Part shown: positions 1 to 6,419 of the stretch, piece after piece
Numbering within the stretch: the stretch's first letter is position 1
Layout: the number at the start of each line of letters is the position of its first letter
From: Actinomycetes bacterium
Lineage (GTDB): Bacteria; Actinomycetota; Actinomycetes; Actinomycetales; Microbacteriaceae
Assembly (NCBI GenBank): GCA_023436775.1
Contig: JAEZHW010000077.1
Coordinates: 1-10,311 of the forward strand
Direction: 5' to 3'
DNA length: 10,311 nucleotides
The notes under the pieces: model-generated
What the model was told of the DNA's origin: nothing
What the model saw: the letters and a program-made list of their open reading frames with translations, nothing else
Databases searched by the model: none
Position numbers and translations under genes: made by a program

Positions 1-18
1 GAGCAATTGCTCGGGCCC
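1..18. repeat. Perfect 12-bp palindrome and GC-rich arm at window edge
   Basis: Bases 1-12 (GAGCAATTGCTC) form a perfect palindrome. It runs into GCTCGGGCC (9-17), which reappears at 69-77 and, inverted, at 55-63. It may be the remnant of a second terminator belonging to a gene left of the window, or an alternative pairing arm for the hairpin at 50-82. The left context is missing, so its role cannot be decided. Confidence 0.4.
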
Positions 19-49
19 CACTGCATTGTGGTGGCACTACCCGCACATG

Positions 50-82
50 GCGAAGGCCCGAGCAGAACGCTCGGGCCTTCGC
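50..82 (-). terminator. Hairpin terminator after the aldehyde dehydrogenase
   Basis: GCGAAGGCCCGAGC (50-63) pairs perfectly with GCTCGGGCCTTCGC (69-82) around a 5-base loop, giving a 14-bp GC-rich stem. It starts 21 bases beyond the TAG stop of the leftward aldehyde dehydrogenase gene. No T-run follows on either strand, which is common in high-GC actinobacteria. The symmetric stem could also stop transcription arriving from a gene to the left. Confidence 0.75.
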
Positions 83-103
83 GGTGCGGCGATTCGTGGG
101 GGA

Positions 104-1480
104 CTAGCCGCGCCAGACCGTCTTCAGGTTGCAGAACTCACGGATACCCGCGGCGGCCAGCTCACGGCCGTAGCCGGAGTCCTTGATGCCGCCGAAGGGC
201 AGTTCCGAGTAGGAGACGGTCATGCCATTGATGAAGGTGGCGCCTGCGTCGATTTCGGCGACCGCGCGTGCGATCTCCGCCTCGTCGTTGCTCCAGAACG
301 CAGAGCTCAAGCCAAAGGTGGTGACGTTCGCGATTTCCAGGGCCTCGTCGAGACTCGAGACCTTGTACACGGCTGCGACGGGGCCAAAGGCCTCCTCGAG
401 GTACAGACGGGCCTTGGGGGTGACGCCGGTGAGCACGGTCGGCGGGTAGAAGAAGCCATCACCCTCCGGGGTGGTGCCGCCGACGACGGCAGTGGCGCCG
501 TTAGCAAGCGCGTCCTCCACCAAGTCGATCAGGTCCTGCTGACCACCTTTGGTGGCGACCGGGCCGATGTGCACCGACTCGTCGAGCGGGTCGCCCACGG
601 TGAGCGCCGAAACGCCAGCCGTGAAGGCTTCCAGGAACTGGTCGTAGACGTCCTCGTGCACGATGAAACGCTTCGCGGCGATGCAGGACTGACCGTTGTT
701 GTTATTGCGGGCGGTCACAGCCGTGGCGGCAGCCTTGGCGATATCGGCGCTCGGCATCACGATGAAGGGGTCGGAGCCACCGAGCTCAAGGACCGAGGGC
801 TTGAGGGAGCGACCGGCGGCAGCTCCGACCGAGCGGCCGGCCGGCTCCGAGCCGGTCAGGGTGACGGCTCGCACGCGCGGGTCGGCAATCACGGCCTCGA
901 CTTCCTTCGAACCGATGAGCAGCGTCTGGAAGGCGCCAGCCGGGAAACCGCCGCGCTCGAACAGCGTGTCGAGGTACAGCGCCGACTGGGGCACATTCGA
1001 GGCGTGCTTGAGCAGACCAACGTTGCCACCCATCAATGCCGGGGCTGCGAAGCGAATGACCTGCCAGATCGGGTAGTTCCACGGCATGACGGCCAGGACG
1101 ACACCGAGCGGCTGGTAGCGGGCGTAGGCCTGGCTCGCGCCAACCTTGCTCGGGTCGTCAAGCGGCTCGTCAGCAAGGAACTCCTCGGCGTGGTCCGCGT
1201 AGAAGCGCAGGTTCTTCACCGACTTCAGCACCTCAGCGCGAGACTGCGCGATGGGCTTGCCCATTTCGATGGTGATGATGCGAGCGAGTTCCTCACCCTC
1301 GGACTCCAGCAGGTCTGCGGTGGAACGGCTCCACTCGGCGCGCTGGGCGTAGCTGGCACGGCGCAGCGTCGCTGCTGCCTGCGTGGCCAGGGCAATGCGG
1401 CGCTCGACCTCGGCGGCGTCGTGCGCCTCGAAGGTCTGCTCCGTCTGACCGGTGGTCGGATTGATGGTGGCGATGGCCAT
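104..1480 (-). CDS. NAD(P)-dependent aldehyde dehydrogenase, succinate-semialdehyde dehydrogenase-like
   Basis: This 458-residue cytosolic enzyme of the ALDH superfamily oxidises an aldehyde to its acid with NAD(P)+. Visible landmarks are the PWNYP motif with catalytic Asn135, the cofactor-binding Lys158 (LLKHASNVP), the LTGS stretch (208-211), the general base Glu232 in LELGGSDP and the nucleophile Cys266 in NGQSCIAAKRF. The late motif EEAFGPV is at 362-368 and PFGGIKDSGYGRE at 428-440. The GQSCIAAKRF signature and the length fit the short actinobacterial SSADH (GabD1-like) group, but the substrate cannot be fixed from sequence and related semialdehydes are possible. The ATG start has AGGAGA placed just upstream. 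It is the last gene of a leftward unit, 29 bases after the GntR gene, and its link to the E1-E2 genes suggests it handles an intermediate of the same pathway. Four consecutive Asn residues (259-262) precede the active-site loop. Confidence 0.93.
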   Translation of the reverse strand: MAIATINPTTGQTEQTFEAHDAAEVERRIALATQAAATLRRASYAQRAEWSRSTADLLESEGEELARIITIEMGKPIAQSRAEVLKSVKNLRFYADHAEEFLADEPLDDPSKVGASQAYARYQPLGVVLAVMPWNYPIWQVIRFAAPALMGGNVGLLKHASNVPQSALYLDTLFERGGFPAGAFQTLLIGSKEVEAVIADPRVRAVTLTGSEPAGRSVGAAAGRSLKPSVLELGGSDPFIVMPSADIAKAAATAVTARNNNNGQSCIAAKRFIVHEDVYDQFLEAFTAGVSALTVGDPLDESVHIGPVATKGGQQDLIDLVEDALANGATAVVGGTTPEGDGFFYPPTVLTGVTPKARLYLEEAFGPVAAVYKVSSLDEALEIANVTTFGLSSAFWSNDEAEIARAVAEIDAGATFINGMTVSYSELPFGGIKDSGYGRELAAAGIREFCNLKTVWRG

Positions 1481-1509
1481 GGGATTCTCCTGTGGGGGGC
1501 GGGAGCCGG

Positions 1510-2223
1510 CTAGATGCCGACGGGGTGGTCGAAAATCTCGGGATGCTTGGCGAGCTGGTGTCGAGTGCGCTGGATGTGTCCGGTGAGCACGCGATCGGCC
1601 TGGTCCGGGTCGCCGTCACGAATCGCGGCAACCAGCATGTGGTGTTCGTCGTGCAGGATGCGTCGGCTGGTGGGGTCCACGCGCGAGGTGTAGGCGCGGC
1701 GATAGTGCTGCGTCCGGTCCCAGAGTTGCTGGGTGAGATCCCCGAGCAAGGTGGTGTTCGCGCCAGAGTAGGTGAGCAGGTGGAACTCGCGGTCCAGGTG
1801 CAGGAACTCTTCGAGGCTGCTGCGATCTTCCATCTCGCCGCACAGGGCCTTGAGCTGGAACAGCACGTCCTCGTTGTTCTGCAGGTTCGGGATCGAGTAG
1901 CGCAACAGCAGTGGTTCGATGCGCTCGCGGATCTGGTAAATCTCCTCGCATTCGGCCAGGCTCAAACCGCGAACCCAGGCGCCCGTGTTGGCCACCAGCG
2001 TGACCAGTCCTTCTGCCTCGAGGGTGCGCAGCGCCTCGCGGACCGGAACACGACTGGCGCCGAAACGGGCGGCCAAGTCTTCCTGGCGGATGCGCGAATT
2101 CGGCGGGTATTCGCCGCGCAGGATCGCTTCGCGCAACTGCTCCGCGACGAACTGACTCGACGAGCCGTGGCGTGGGCTCGCCAGGACGGTGGGTTCCGTG
2201 GCGTTCGGGTTCATGTTCGTCAT
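1510..2223 (-). CDS. GntR-family transcriptional regulator with FCD effector domain
   Basis: This 237-residue protein has an N-terminal winged helix-turn-helix (about residues 24-88). It shows the usual GntR features: REAILRGEYPPNSRIRQEDLA, the recognition stretch FGASRVPVREALRTLEAEGLV and the wing VANTGAWV. An all-helical FCD domain follows (about 95-225). Asp144, His148 (LDREFH), His194 (DEHHML) and His216 (GHI) match the metal- and ligand-binding set known in this family. Such proteins usually repress catabolic genes until a small carboxylate binds. The gene lies between the VOC and ALDH genes, 28 bases after the VOC stop, so it is probably transcribed with them. Likely targets are the ATTGTATCCAAT-type sites at 2882-2893 and 2818-2829. 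No good Shine-Dalgarno precedes this ATG or the in-frame ATG three codons later (2214), suggesting low or coupled translation. The exact start is therefore less certain than the identity. Confidence 0.92.
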   Translation of the reverse strand: MTNMNPNATEPTVLASPRHGSSSQFVAEQLREAILRGEYPPNSRIRQEDLAARFGASRVPVREALRTLEAEGLVTLVANTGAWVRGLSLAECEEIYQIRERIEPLLLRYSIPNLQNNEDVLFQLKALCGEMEDRSSLEEFLHLDREFHLLTYSGANTTLLGDLTQQLWDRTQHYRRAYTSRVDPTSRRILHDEHHMLVAAIRDGDPDQADRVLTGHIQRTRHQLAKHPEIFDHPVGI

Positions 2224-2251
2224 TGTGCCGGGTGAGGCTACTGAATTGGGG

Positions 2252-2782
2252 TTATGCCGCCGGATTGGCCGGGTGCCAGAGCCGCTTGTCAGTCGTTTGC
2301 TCGTACGCCTTACCGTTCGGGAAGCTCACCAACTCGCACTGCATGCCCCACGGCGTGAGGAAGTAGATCCAGCGCTGACCGGCGCTGGCGTTGCTGCTGT
2401 CCACCGGCTTGCCGAGCAAATTCACGCCCGGCACCGTCTTGAGGTACTCGTAGGCCGCTTCGAAGTCGTCGACATAAAAGGCGAGGTGGTGACCACCGAT
2501 ATCCGAGTTGCGAGGCTGCGGGTTCTGGCCGTCCGCAGCTTCGTACTCAAAAATCTCGAAGTTCGAACCGTGACCGCAGCGCAGGAAGTTGAGCTTGCGC
2601 ACCACGGTGCGCGGGTGCACGTTCAGCTGTTCCTGCATCCATTTGCTGTCGTCGTGCTGGTACGGGCCGAGGGAGTAGAGGACTTCGCAGCCCATGTGGG
2701 TGACAAAGAAGTCGGTGGCTTCCTCAAGGTTCGGCACAGTAAAGCCGATGTGCTCAACCCCGCGCAGACCAGGAATGGTCAT
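2252..2782 (-). CDS. VOC superfamily (glyoxalase/dioxygenase fold) protein
   Basis: This single-unit vicinal-oxygen-chelate protein of 176 residues contains two beta-alpha-beta-beta-beta modules. The likely metal ligands, by position in the fold, are His11 (VEHIGF), Glu76 (NFEIFEY), His98 or His99 (GGHHLAFYV) and Glu150 (MQCELVSFP). The superfamily includes glyoxalases, epimerases, extradiol dioxygenases and resistance proteins, and I cannot assign a reaction. Its place as first gene of the unit, divergent from the 2-oxo acid dehydrogenase genes, suggests isomerisation, hydration/lyase or ring-opening chemistry on a pathway intermediate. I chose the ATG at 2782 because AAGGAG lies 5 bases upstream and the protein then begins MTIPGLRGVEHIGF, as is typical of the fold. 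An in-frame ATG at 2896 would run the coding region through the shared promoter and adds an unlike, unconserved-looking tail. Confidence 0.88.
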   Translation of the reverse strand: MTIPGLRGVEHIGFTVPNLEEATDFFVTHMGCEVLYSLGPYQHDDSKWMQEQLNVHPRTVVRKLNFLRCGHGSNFEIFEYEAADGQNPQPRNSDIGGHHLAFYVDDFEAAYEYLKTVPGVNLLGKPVDSSNASAGQRWIYFLTPWGMQCELVSFPNGKAYEQTTDKRLWHPANPAA

Positions 2783-2787
2783 GATTT

Positions 2788-2793
2788 CTCCTT
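2788..2793 (-). promoter_or_regulatory. Shine-Dalgarno deciding the VOC start
   Basis: On the minus strand AAGGAG stands 5 bases before the ATG at 2782. It supports this start over the upstream in-frame ATG at 2896. Confidence 0.75.
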
Positions 2794-2817
2794 CAGTGCA
2801 CTCCGCTGTGCCGCCTG

Positions 2818-2829
2818 AATGCATCCAAT
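2818..2829. promoter_or_regulatory. Second GntR-like operator candidate
   Basis: AATGCATCCAAT matches the site at 2882-2893 (ATTGTATCCAAT) at 10 of 12 positions. It lies in the leader of the VOC mRNA, 64 bp from the first site, which is close to six helical turns. Its dyad symmetry is weaker (4 of 6 pairs). It also overlaps a TGCAT-N5-ATGCA inverted repeat (2820-2834). It could be an auxiliary operator for the same regulator. This is inferred from similarity only. Confidence 0.4.
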
Positions 2830-2867
2830 ATGCAGCAAATGCCACGGACAATTCCGGCGATGTCGTC

Positions 2868-2896
2868 AGTCTAGCCTTGAGATTGTATCCAATCAA
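2868..2896 (-). promoter_or_regulatory. Predicted leftward promoter for VOC-GntR-ALDH
   Basis: On the minus strand TTGATT (2896-2891), a 17-base spacer and TAGACT (2873-2868) form a good match to a housekeeping-sigma promoter. Transcription would begin near 2861, giving a leader of roughly 80 bases before the VOC start. The candidate operator at 2882-2893 overlaps its -35 region and spacer. Confidence 0.5.
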
Positions 2897-2906
2897 GGTT
2901 TAGTAT
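2877..2906 (+). promoter_or_regulatory. Predicted rightward promoter for E1-E2
   Basis: TTGAGA (2877-2882), an 18-base spacer and TAGTAT (2901-2906) form a housekeeping-like promoter upstream of the E1 gene. Transcription would start near 2913, with about a 45-base leader. The operator candidate 2882-2893 fills most of the spacer. This promoter interleaves with the leftward one, so a bound regulator would block both. Confidence 0.55.
2882..2893. promoter_or_regulatory. Candidate GntR/FCD operator ATTGTATCCAAT
   Basis: ATTGTATCCAAT pairs with itself at 5 of 6 positions (ATTG arms to CAAT). Its flanks extend the symmetry to GATTG/CAATC, with CCTTG and CAAGG further out. The form resembles the A/T-rich NTTGTATACAAN type of site known for several FCD-class GntR repressors. 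It lies between the -35 and -10 boxes of the rightward promoter and across the -35 and spacer of the leftward one. The GntR regulator encoded at 1510-2223 is the obvious candidate ligand. Sequence shows the palindrome and its position; binding is inferred. Confidence 0.55.
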
Positions 2907-2913
2907 GGCTGAA

Positions 2914-2929
2914 CTGCCAACGTCGGCAG
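2914..2929. promoter_or_regulatory. 16-bp near-perfect palindrome at the E1 transcription start
   Basis: CTGCCAACGTCGGCAG pairs at 7 of 8 positions around a central CG. It begins at about +1 of the predicted rightward transcript. It may be a second operator for a different regulator, since central-CG dyads are typical of LacI-family sites. In the RNA it could instead form a small 5-bp hairpin with a 6-base loop. Nothing in the window identifies a binding protein. Confidence 0.4.
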
Positions 2930-2957
2930 GACGACCTTTGCGGAAGGTGGAGCAGCA

Positions 2958-5141
2958 ATGCCCAAGGTTGAACGTCTGGATCCCGCAGCACCGTGGGTGG
3001 AACTGAGCACCACGGACAAAGACTGGCAGGCTGCTGATCCGCAGCTGCTGGCCAGCATGCTGGGCCAGTTGCACTTGATCCGTGCATTTGAGGAGACGGT
3101 GCTCGAACTCGCCGGCGAGAGCCTGGTTCATGGCCCGGCGCACTCCAGCATTGGCCAAGAAGGTGGCGCTGTCGGCTCCATCATCGGTATGCGCAGCACG
3201 GATGCGGTCAACGGATCCCACCGTGGGCACCACCAGTTCCTCGCCAAGGCCCTCACCCACGTCACCGGTGGCGTGCACGACCCCAAGGCACTGATTACCC
3301 CCAAGGTGCAGGAAGTGCTGCAGCGCACACTCGCCGAAATCCTGGGCCTCGCCCAGGGCTACTGCCGCGGTCGCGGTGGTTCGATGCACCTGCAGTGGTT
3401 TGAGGCGGGTGCCCTCGGCACCAACGCCATCGTCGGTGGCGGTGCGCCACTGGCCGCCGGGAACGCCTGGTCGCAGAAGCACGCCGGCACCACGGACTAC
3501 ACCGTGAACTACTTCGGTGACGGCGCCGTCAACATCGGCTCGGTGCTCGAGAGCATGAACCTGGCCGCAGCCTGGAAGCTTCCGGTGGCTTTCTTCATCG
3601 AGAACAACGGGTACGCGGTCTCCACCAACGTCAATGAGGCCACCGCAGAGCCGCGGCTGTCGGCTCGTGGCCTGGGCTTCGCCATTCACTCGTGGCGCGT
3701 CGATGGCATGGACCCGCTCGCGGTCTACCTCGCCATGCAGCAGGCCGAGCAGGTGCTGCGCGGCGGCGAGGGGCCGGTCGTGATCGAGGCGATGGTCTAC
3801 CGCTTCTTCCACCAGAACGGTCCGTACCCGGGCTCCGCCTTCGGCTACCGCACCAAGGAAGAAGAGGCCGAGTGGCGTCAGCGTGACCCGCTGGACCTGG
3901 TTGCTCGCAAGATGATCGAGCGTGGCCTCATCGACGAGGAGGGTGTCGCCGCCGTCCGTCGCCAGGCTCAGGAAGCGATGAACGCCGCCGCCGGCGAACT
4001 GCTCGAAGCAGACCCGGAAAAGGACGGCAAGCGCCGCATTCGTCCGGAACTGTGGCCGGACCCGAGTTTCGTCGATGTCGGTGTGCGCGGTGACGCCTCC
4101 GAGCTCAACGATCAGCCCATGCTGGAGCCGCTCACCTACACCGGTGAGACCAAGTCGATGAAGTTCGTCGAAGCCGTGGCCGGTGTCATGGACTACCGCA
4201 TGGAACGCGACCCGCGCATCGTCGAGATGGGCGAGGACATTCACCGCCTCGCCGGTGGTACCAATGGTGCGACCAAGGGTCTCGCCGCGAAGTACCCGGA
4301 CCGAGTGCTGGGTACCCCGATTAGCGAGAACGCCTTCTGCGGTCTCGGTGGCGGCATCGCACTGGACGGCCGCTTCCGTCCGGTGGTGGAGTTCATGTAC
4401 CCGGACTTCATGTGGGTCGCCGCAGACCAGGTCTTCAACCAGGTCGGCAAGGCGCGCCACATGTTCGGTGGCGACAACCCAGTGCCCTTCGTGCTGCGCA
4501 CCAAGGTCGCCATGGGTTCGGGGTATGGCTCGCAGCACCTGATGGACCCGGCGGGCATCTTTGCTACCAGCCCGGGCTGGCGAATCGTGGCGCCGTCTAC
4601 CGCCGCTGACTACATCGGTCTGATGAACAGCGCGCTGACCCTGCAGGACCCGGTGCTCGTGATCGAGCACATCGACCTGTACCCGCTGCAGGAAGAGGTG
4701 CCGGTCGACTTCGGCTACCACCTGCCGATCGGGAAGGCAGCGCTGCGTCGCGAGGGCAAGGACGTCACCATCATCAGCTACCTGTCGATGGTCCGTCACT
4801 GCCTCGAGGCCGTGGAGCAGACCGGCATCGACGCCGACGTGATCGACCTGCGCTGGCTCGACCGCGCCTCGCTGGACTGGGAGACCATCGAGTCGACCGT
4901 GAAGAAGACCGGTGCCGTCCTGATCGTCGAGCAGGGCGCGCAGGGCACCTCGTACGGCGGCTGGCTCGCTGACGAGATTCAGCGTCGCCTCTTCGACTAC
5001 CTGGACCAGCCGATCCAGCGCGTTACCGGCAGCGAGGCCAGCCCGAGCATCTCGAAGGTGCTCGAGCGTGCGGCCATCGCGCGCACTGAGGAAGTCGTCG
5101 CCGGCATCGAGCGCGTGCGTCAGGGAATGGGAGGCCGATAA
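2958..5141 (+). CDS. Fused alpha+beta E1 of a thiamine-diphosphate 2-oxo acid dehydrogenase complex
   Basis: This 727-residue protein decarboxylates or cleaves a 2-oxo substrate and passes the acyl group to the lipoyl arm of E2. Residues about 30-330 are an E1-alpha domain: SHRGHHQFLA (87-96), GYCRGRGGSMH (134-144) and the thiamine-diphosphate motif GDG (187-189) to NN (216-217). His285 lies just before the YRTKEEEAEW loop. Residues about 400-725 are an E1-beta domain with MGEDI (424-428), TPISENAF containing catalytic Glu457, and SQHLMDP with His527. Alpha and beta are normally separate chains of about 330 residues each; here a linker near 345-400 joins them. Between LAK (95-97) and AEILG (126-130) there are 28 residues where typical E1-alpha proteins have about ten. 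The Shine-Dalgarno (GGTGGAG) fits the ATG at 2958. The gene overlaps E2 by one base. Acetoin, pyruvate-like and branched-chain 2-oxo acids are all possible substrates, and I cannot choose between them. Confidence 0.93.
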   Translation: MPKVERLDPAAPWVELSTTDKDWQAADPQLLASMLGQLHLIRAFEETVLELAGESLVHGPAHSSIGQEGGAVGSIIGMRSTDAVNGSHRGHHQFLAKALTHVTGGVHDPKALITPKVQEVLQRTLAEILGLAQGYCRGRGGSMHLQWFEAGALGTNAIVGGGAPLAAGNAWSQKHAGTTDYTVNYFGDGAVNIGSVLESMNLAAAWKLPVAFFIENNGYAVSTNVNEATAEPRLSARGLGFAIHSWRVDGMDPLAVYLAMQQAEQVLRGGEGPVVIEAMVYRFFHQNGPYPGSAFGYRTKEEEAEWRQRDPLDLVARKMIERGLIDEEGVAAVRRQAQEAMNAAAGELLEADPEKDGKRRIRPELWPDPSFVDVGVRGDASELNDQPMLEPLTYTGETKSMKFVEAVAGVMDYRMERDPRIVEMGEDIHRLAGGTNGATKGLAAKYPDRVLGTPISENAFCGLGGGIALDGRFRPVVEFMYPDFMWVAADQVFNQVGKARHMFGGDNPVPFVLRTKVAMGSGYGSQHLMDPAGIFATSPGWRIVAPSTAADYIGLMNSALTLQDPVLVIEHIDLYPLQEEVPVDFGYHLPIGKAALRREGKDVTIISYLSMVRHCLEAVEQTGIDADVIDLRWLDRASLDWETIESTVKKTGAVLIVEQGAQGTSYGGWLADEIQRRLFDYLDQPIQRVTGSEASPSISKVLERAAIARTEEVVAGIERVRQGMGGR

Positions 5142-6406
5142 TGGCCGAATTGATTCGTATGCCGGAGGTCCTCGCTGGCGTGACTGAGGCTGCGATCCAG
5201 ACCTGGCTCGTGGCCGAGGGTGACACCGTCGAGGCTGGCCGCGCCCTCGCCGAAGTGGAGACCGAAAAGGCGACCGTAGAGTTCCAGACCGAGGTGGCTG
5301 GCACCGTGCTGCGCCTGCTCGTGGCTGCGGGTACCTCCGTCGCGGTCGGTGACCCAATCGCGGTCATTGGCGCCCCCGGCGAGGACGCTGGTTCGGTGGT
5401 ACCGAGCGGCGCCGCTGAGACTGCTGCTGCGGCCGCCCCCGCGGCAGCACAGGCCCCGGCTCCGGCCGCTGCTCCGGCTGCTGCCCCCGCGGCAGCCTCG
5501 GCCGCCGCACCGGCAGCCCCTGCTCTGGATGGTGCCCGTCGTTTCGCCAGCCCGCTGGTGCGCCGACTGGCCCGCGAGCACAACCTGGACCTGAGTGGCG
5601 TGCAGGGCAGCGGCCCTGGTGGACGGATCGTGCGCCGTGACATCGAGGCCCTGATCGCCGCCGGTGGCAGTCGTCCGGTCGCAGCCGCGGCAGCCAGCGC
5701 ACCAGTCGCCTCGCCGTCAGGTCCGGCCGGCTACACCGAGATCCCGCACACCGGGATGCGTCGCGCGATCGCACGCCGTCTCACCGAGAGCAAGAGCACG
5801 GTGCCGCACTTCTACCTGGTGGCCGACTGCCGCGTCGACCGACTCATGGAGCTGCGCAAGCAGGTGAACGAGGCCTCGCCGGTCAAGATCTCGGTGAACG
5901 ACTTCGTGATCAAGGCTGCTGCGGCCGCGTTCCGCGATGTCCCGGAAGCGAACGCGATCTGGACCGACACTGCGGTCCGTCGCTTCGACTCGGTGGACAT
6001 GGCCATTGCCGTCGCGATCGAGGGTGGCCTGGTCACTCCGGTGCTCCGCGGTGTCGAGCGCATGAGCCTCACTGAGTTGTCGTCGACGGTTGCAGAGCTG
6101 GCTGGCCGCGCTCGCGAGGGCAAACTCAAGCAACACGAACTCGAGGGTGGCAGCTTCTCGATCTCGAACCTCGGCATGTACGGGGTGAGTGAGTTCTCGG
6201 CCATCATCAACCCGCCGCACGCAGCAATCCTCGCTGTGGGTGCTGCCTCGCAGCAGCCGGTGGTTGAGGACGGACAGCTCGCCGTGGGCACCGTGATGAC
6301 GGTGACGCTGTCGGCTGACCACCGCGTCATGGACGGTGCGCTGGCAGCCCAGTGGCTCGCGGCATTCAAGTCGCGAATTGAGAATCCGGTCAGCGTCCTG
6401 ATCTGA
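5141..6406 (+). CDS. Lipoyl-bearing E2 acyltransferase (dihydrolipoamide acyltransferase)
   Basis: This 421-residue E2 core subunit takes the acyl group from E1 on a swinging lipoyl-lysine and transfers it to coenzyme A. One lipoyl domain spans residues 2-80, with Lys43 in EVETEKATVEF as the expected lipoylation site. A flexible Ala/Pro-rich linker follows (about 91-129). The peripheral subunit-binding domain is at 134-172 (FASPLVRRLAREHNLDL to GSGPGGRIVRRDIE). A second linker leads to the catalytic domain (about 199-421), ending in the DHRVMDG motif (393-399) with catalytic His394 and Asp398. The ATG shares a base with the E1 stop (TAATG), so the two are translationally coupled and their products should form one complex. 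No E3 gene is present, so the general cellular dihydrolipoamide dehydrogenase probably serves it. Acyl specificity cannot be read from sequence. Confidence 0.94.
   Translation: MAELIRMPEVLAGVTEAAIQTWLVAEGDTVEAGRALAEVETEKATVEFQTEVAGTVLRLLVAAGTSVAVGDPIAVIGAPGEDAGSVVPSGAAETAAAAAPAAAQAPAPAAAPAAAPAAASAAAPAAPALDGARRFASPLVRRLAREHNLDLSGVQGSGPGGRIVRRDIEALIAAGGSRPVAAAAASAPVASPSGPAGYTEIPHTGMRRAIARRLTESKSTVPHFYLVADCRVDRLMELRKQVNEASPVKISVNDFVIKAAAAAFRDVPEANAIWTDTAVRRFDSVDMAIAVAIEGGLVTPVLRGVERMSLTELSSTVAELAGRAREGKLKQHELEGGSFSISNLGMYGVSEFSAIINPPHAAILAVGAASQQPVVEDGQLAVGTVMTVTLSADHRVMDGALAAQWLAAFKSRIENPVSVLI
5435..5496 (+). repeat. Duplicated 14-mer in the Ala/Pro linker of E2
   Basis: GCCCCCGCGGCAGC occurs at 5435-5448 and again at 5483-5496, within GCC/GCT/CCG-rich codons for the E2 linker. 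Slippage or recombination between such units would alter linker length in frame only in multiples of three; the two copies are 48 bases apart, or 16 codons. Low-complexity linkers are normal in E2 proteins. Confidence 0.7.
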
Positions 6407-6419
6407 TTCCTTTCTCGGT

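Noticed and set aside
26..1513. 495-codon plus-strand open frame opposite the aldehyde dehydrogenase
   Set aside because: It is antisense to a gene with an intact ALDH active site, passes through the terminator hairpin and has no recognisable domain.
2783..2896. N-terminal extension of the VOC gene to the ATG at 2896
   Set aside because: It would place coding sequence over the divergent promoters and operator. A strong Shine-Dalgarno marks the ATG at 2782.
2871..5357. Very long open frame (over 800 codons) on the minus strand opposite the E1 gene
   Set aside because: It runs antisense to a protein with clear catalytic motifs. Its translation is rich in His, Arg, Val and Asp without recognisable domains, as expected of the antisense frame in high-GC coding DNA. 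It also crosses the E1 promoter.
5409..5530. GC-rich tandem-looking stretch considered as a minisatellite or regulatory repeat
   Set aside because: It is in frame and encodes the Ala/Pro linker normal for E2 proteins; codon bias explains the repetition.
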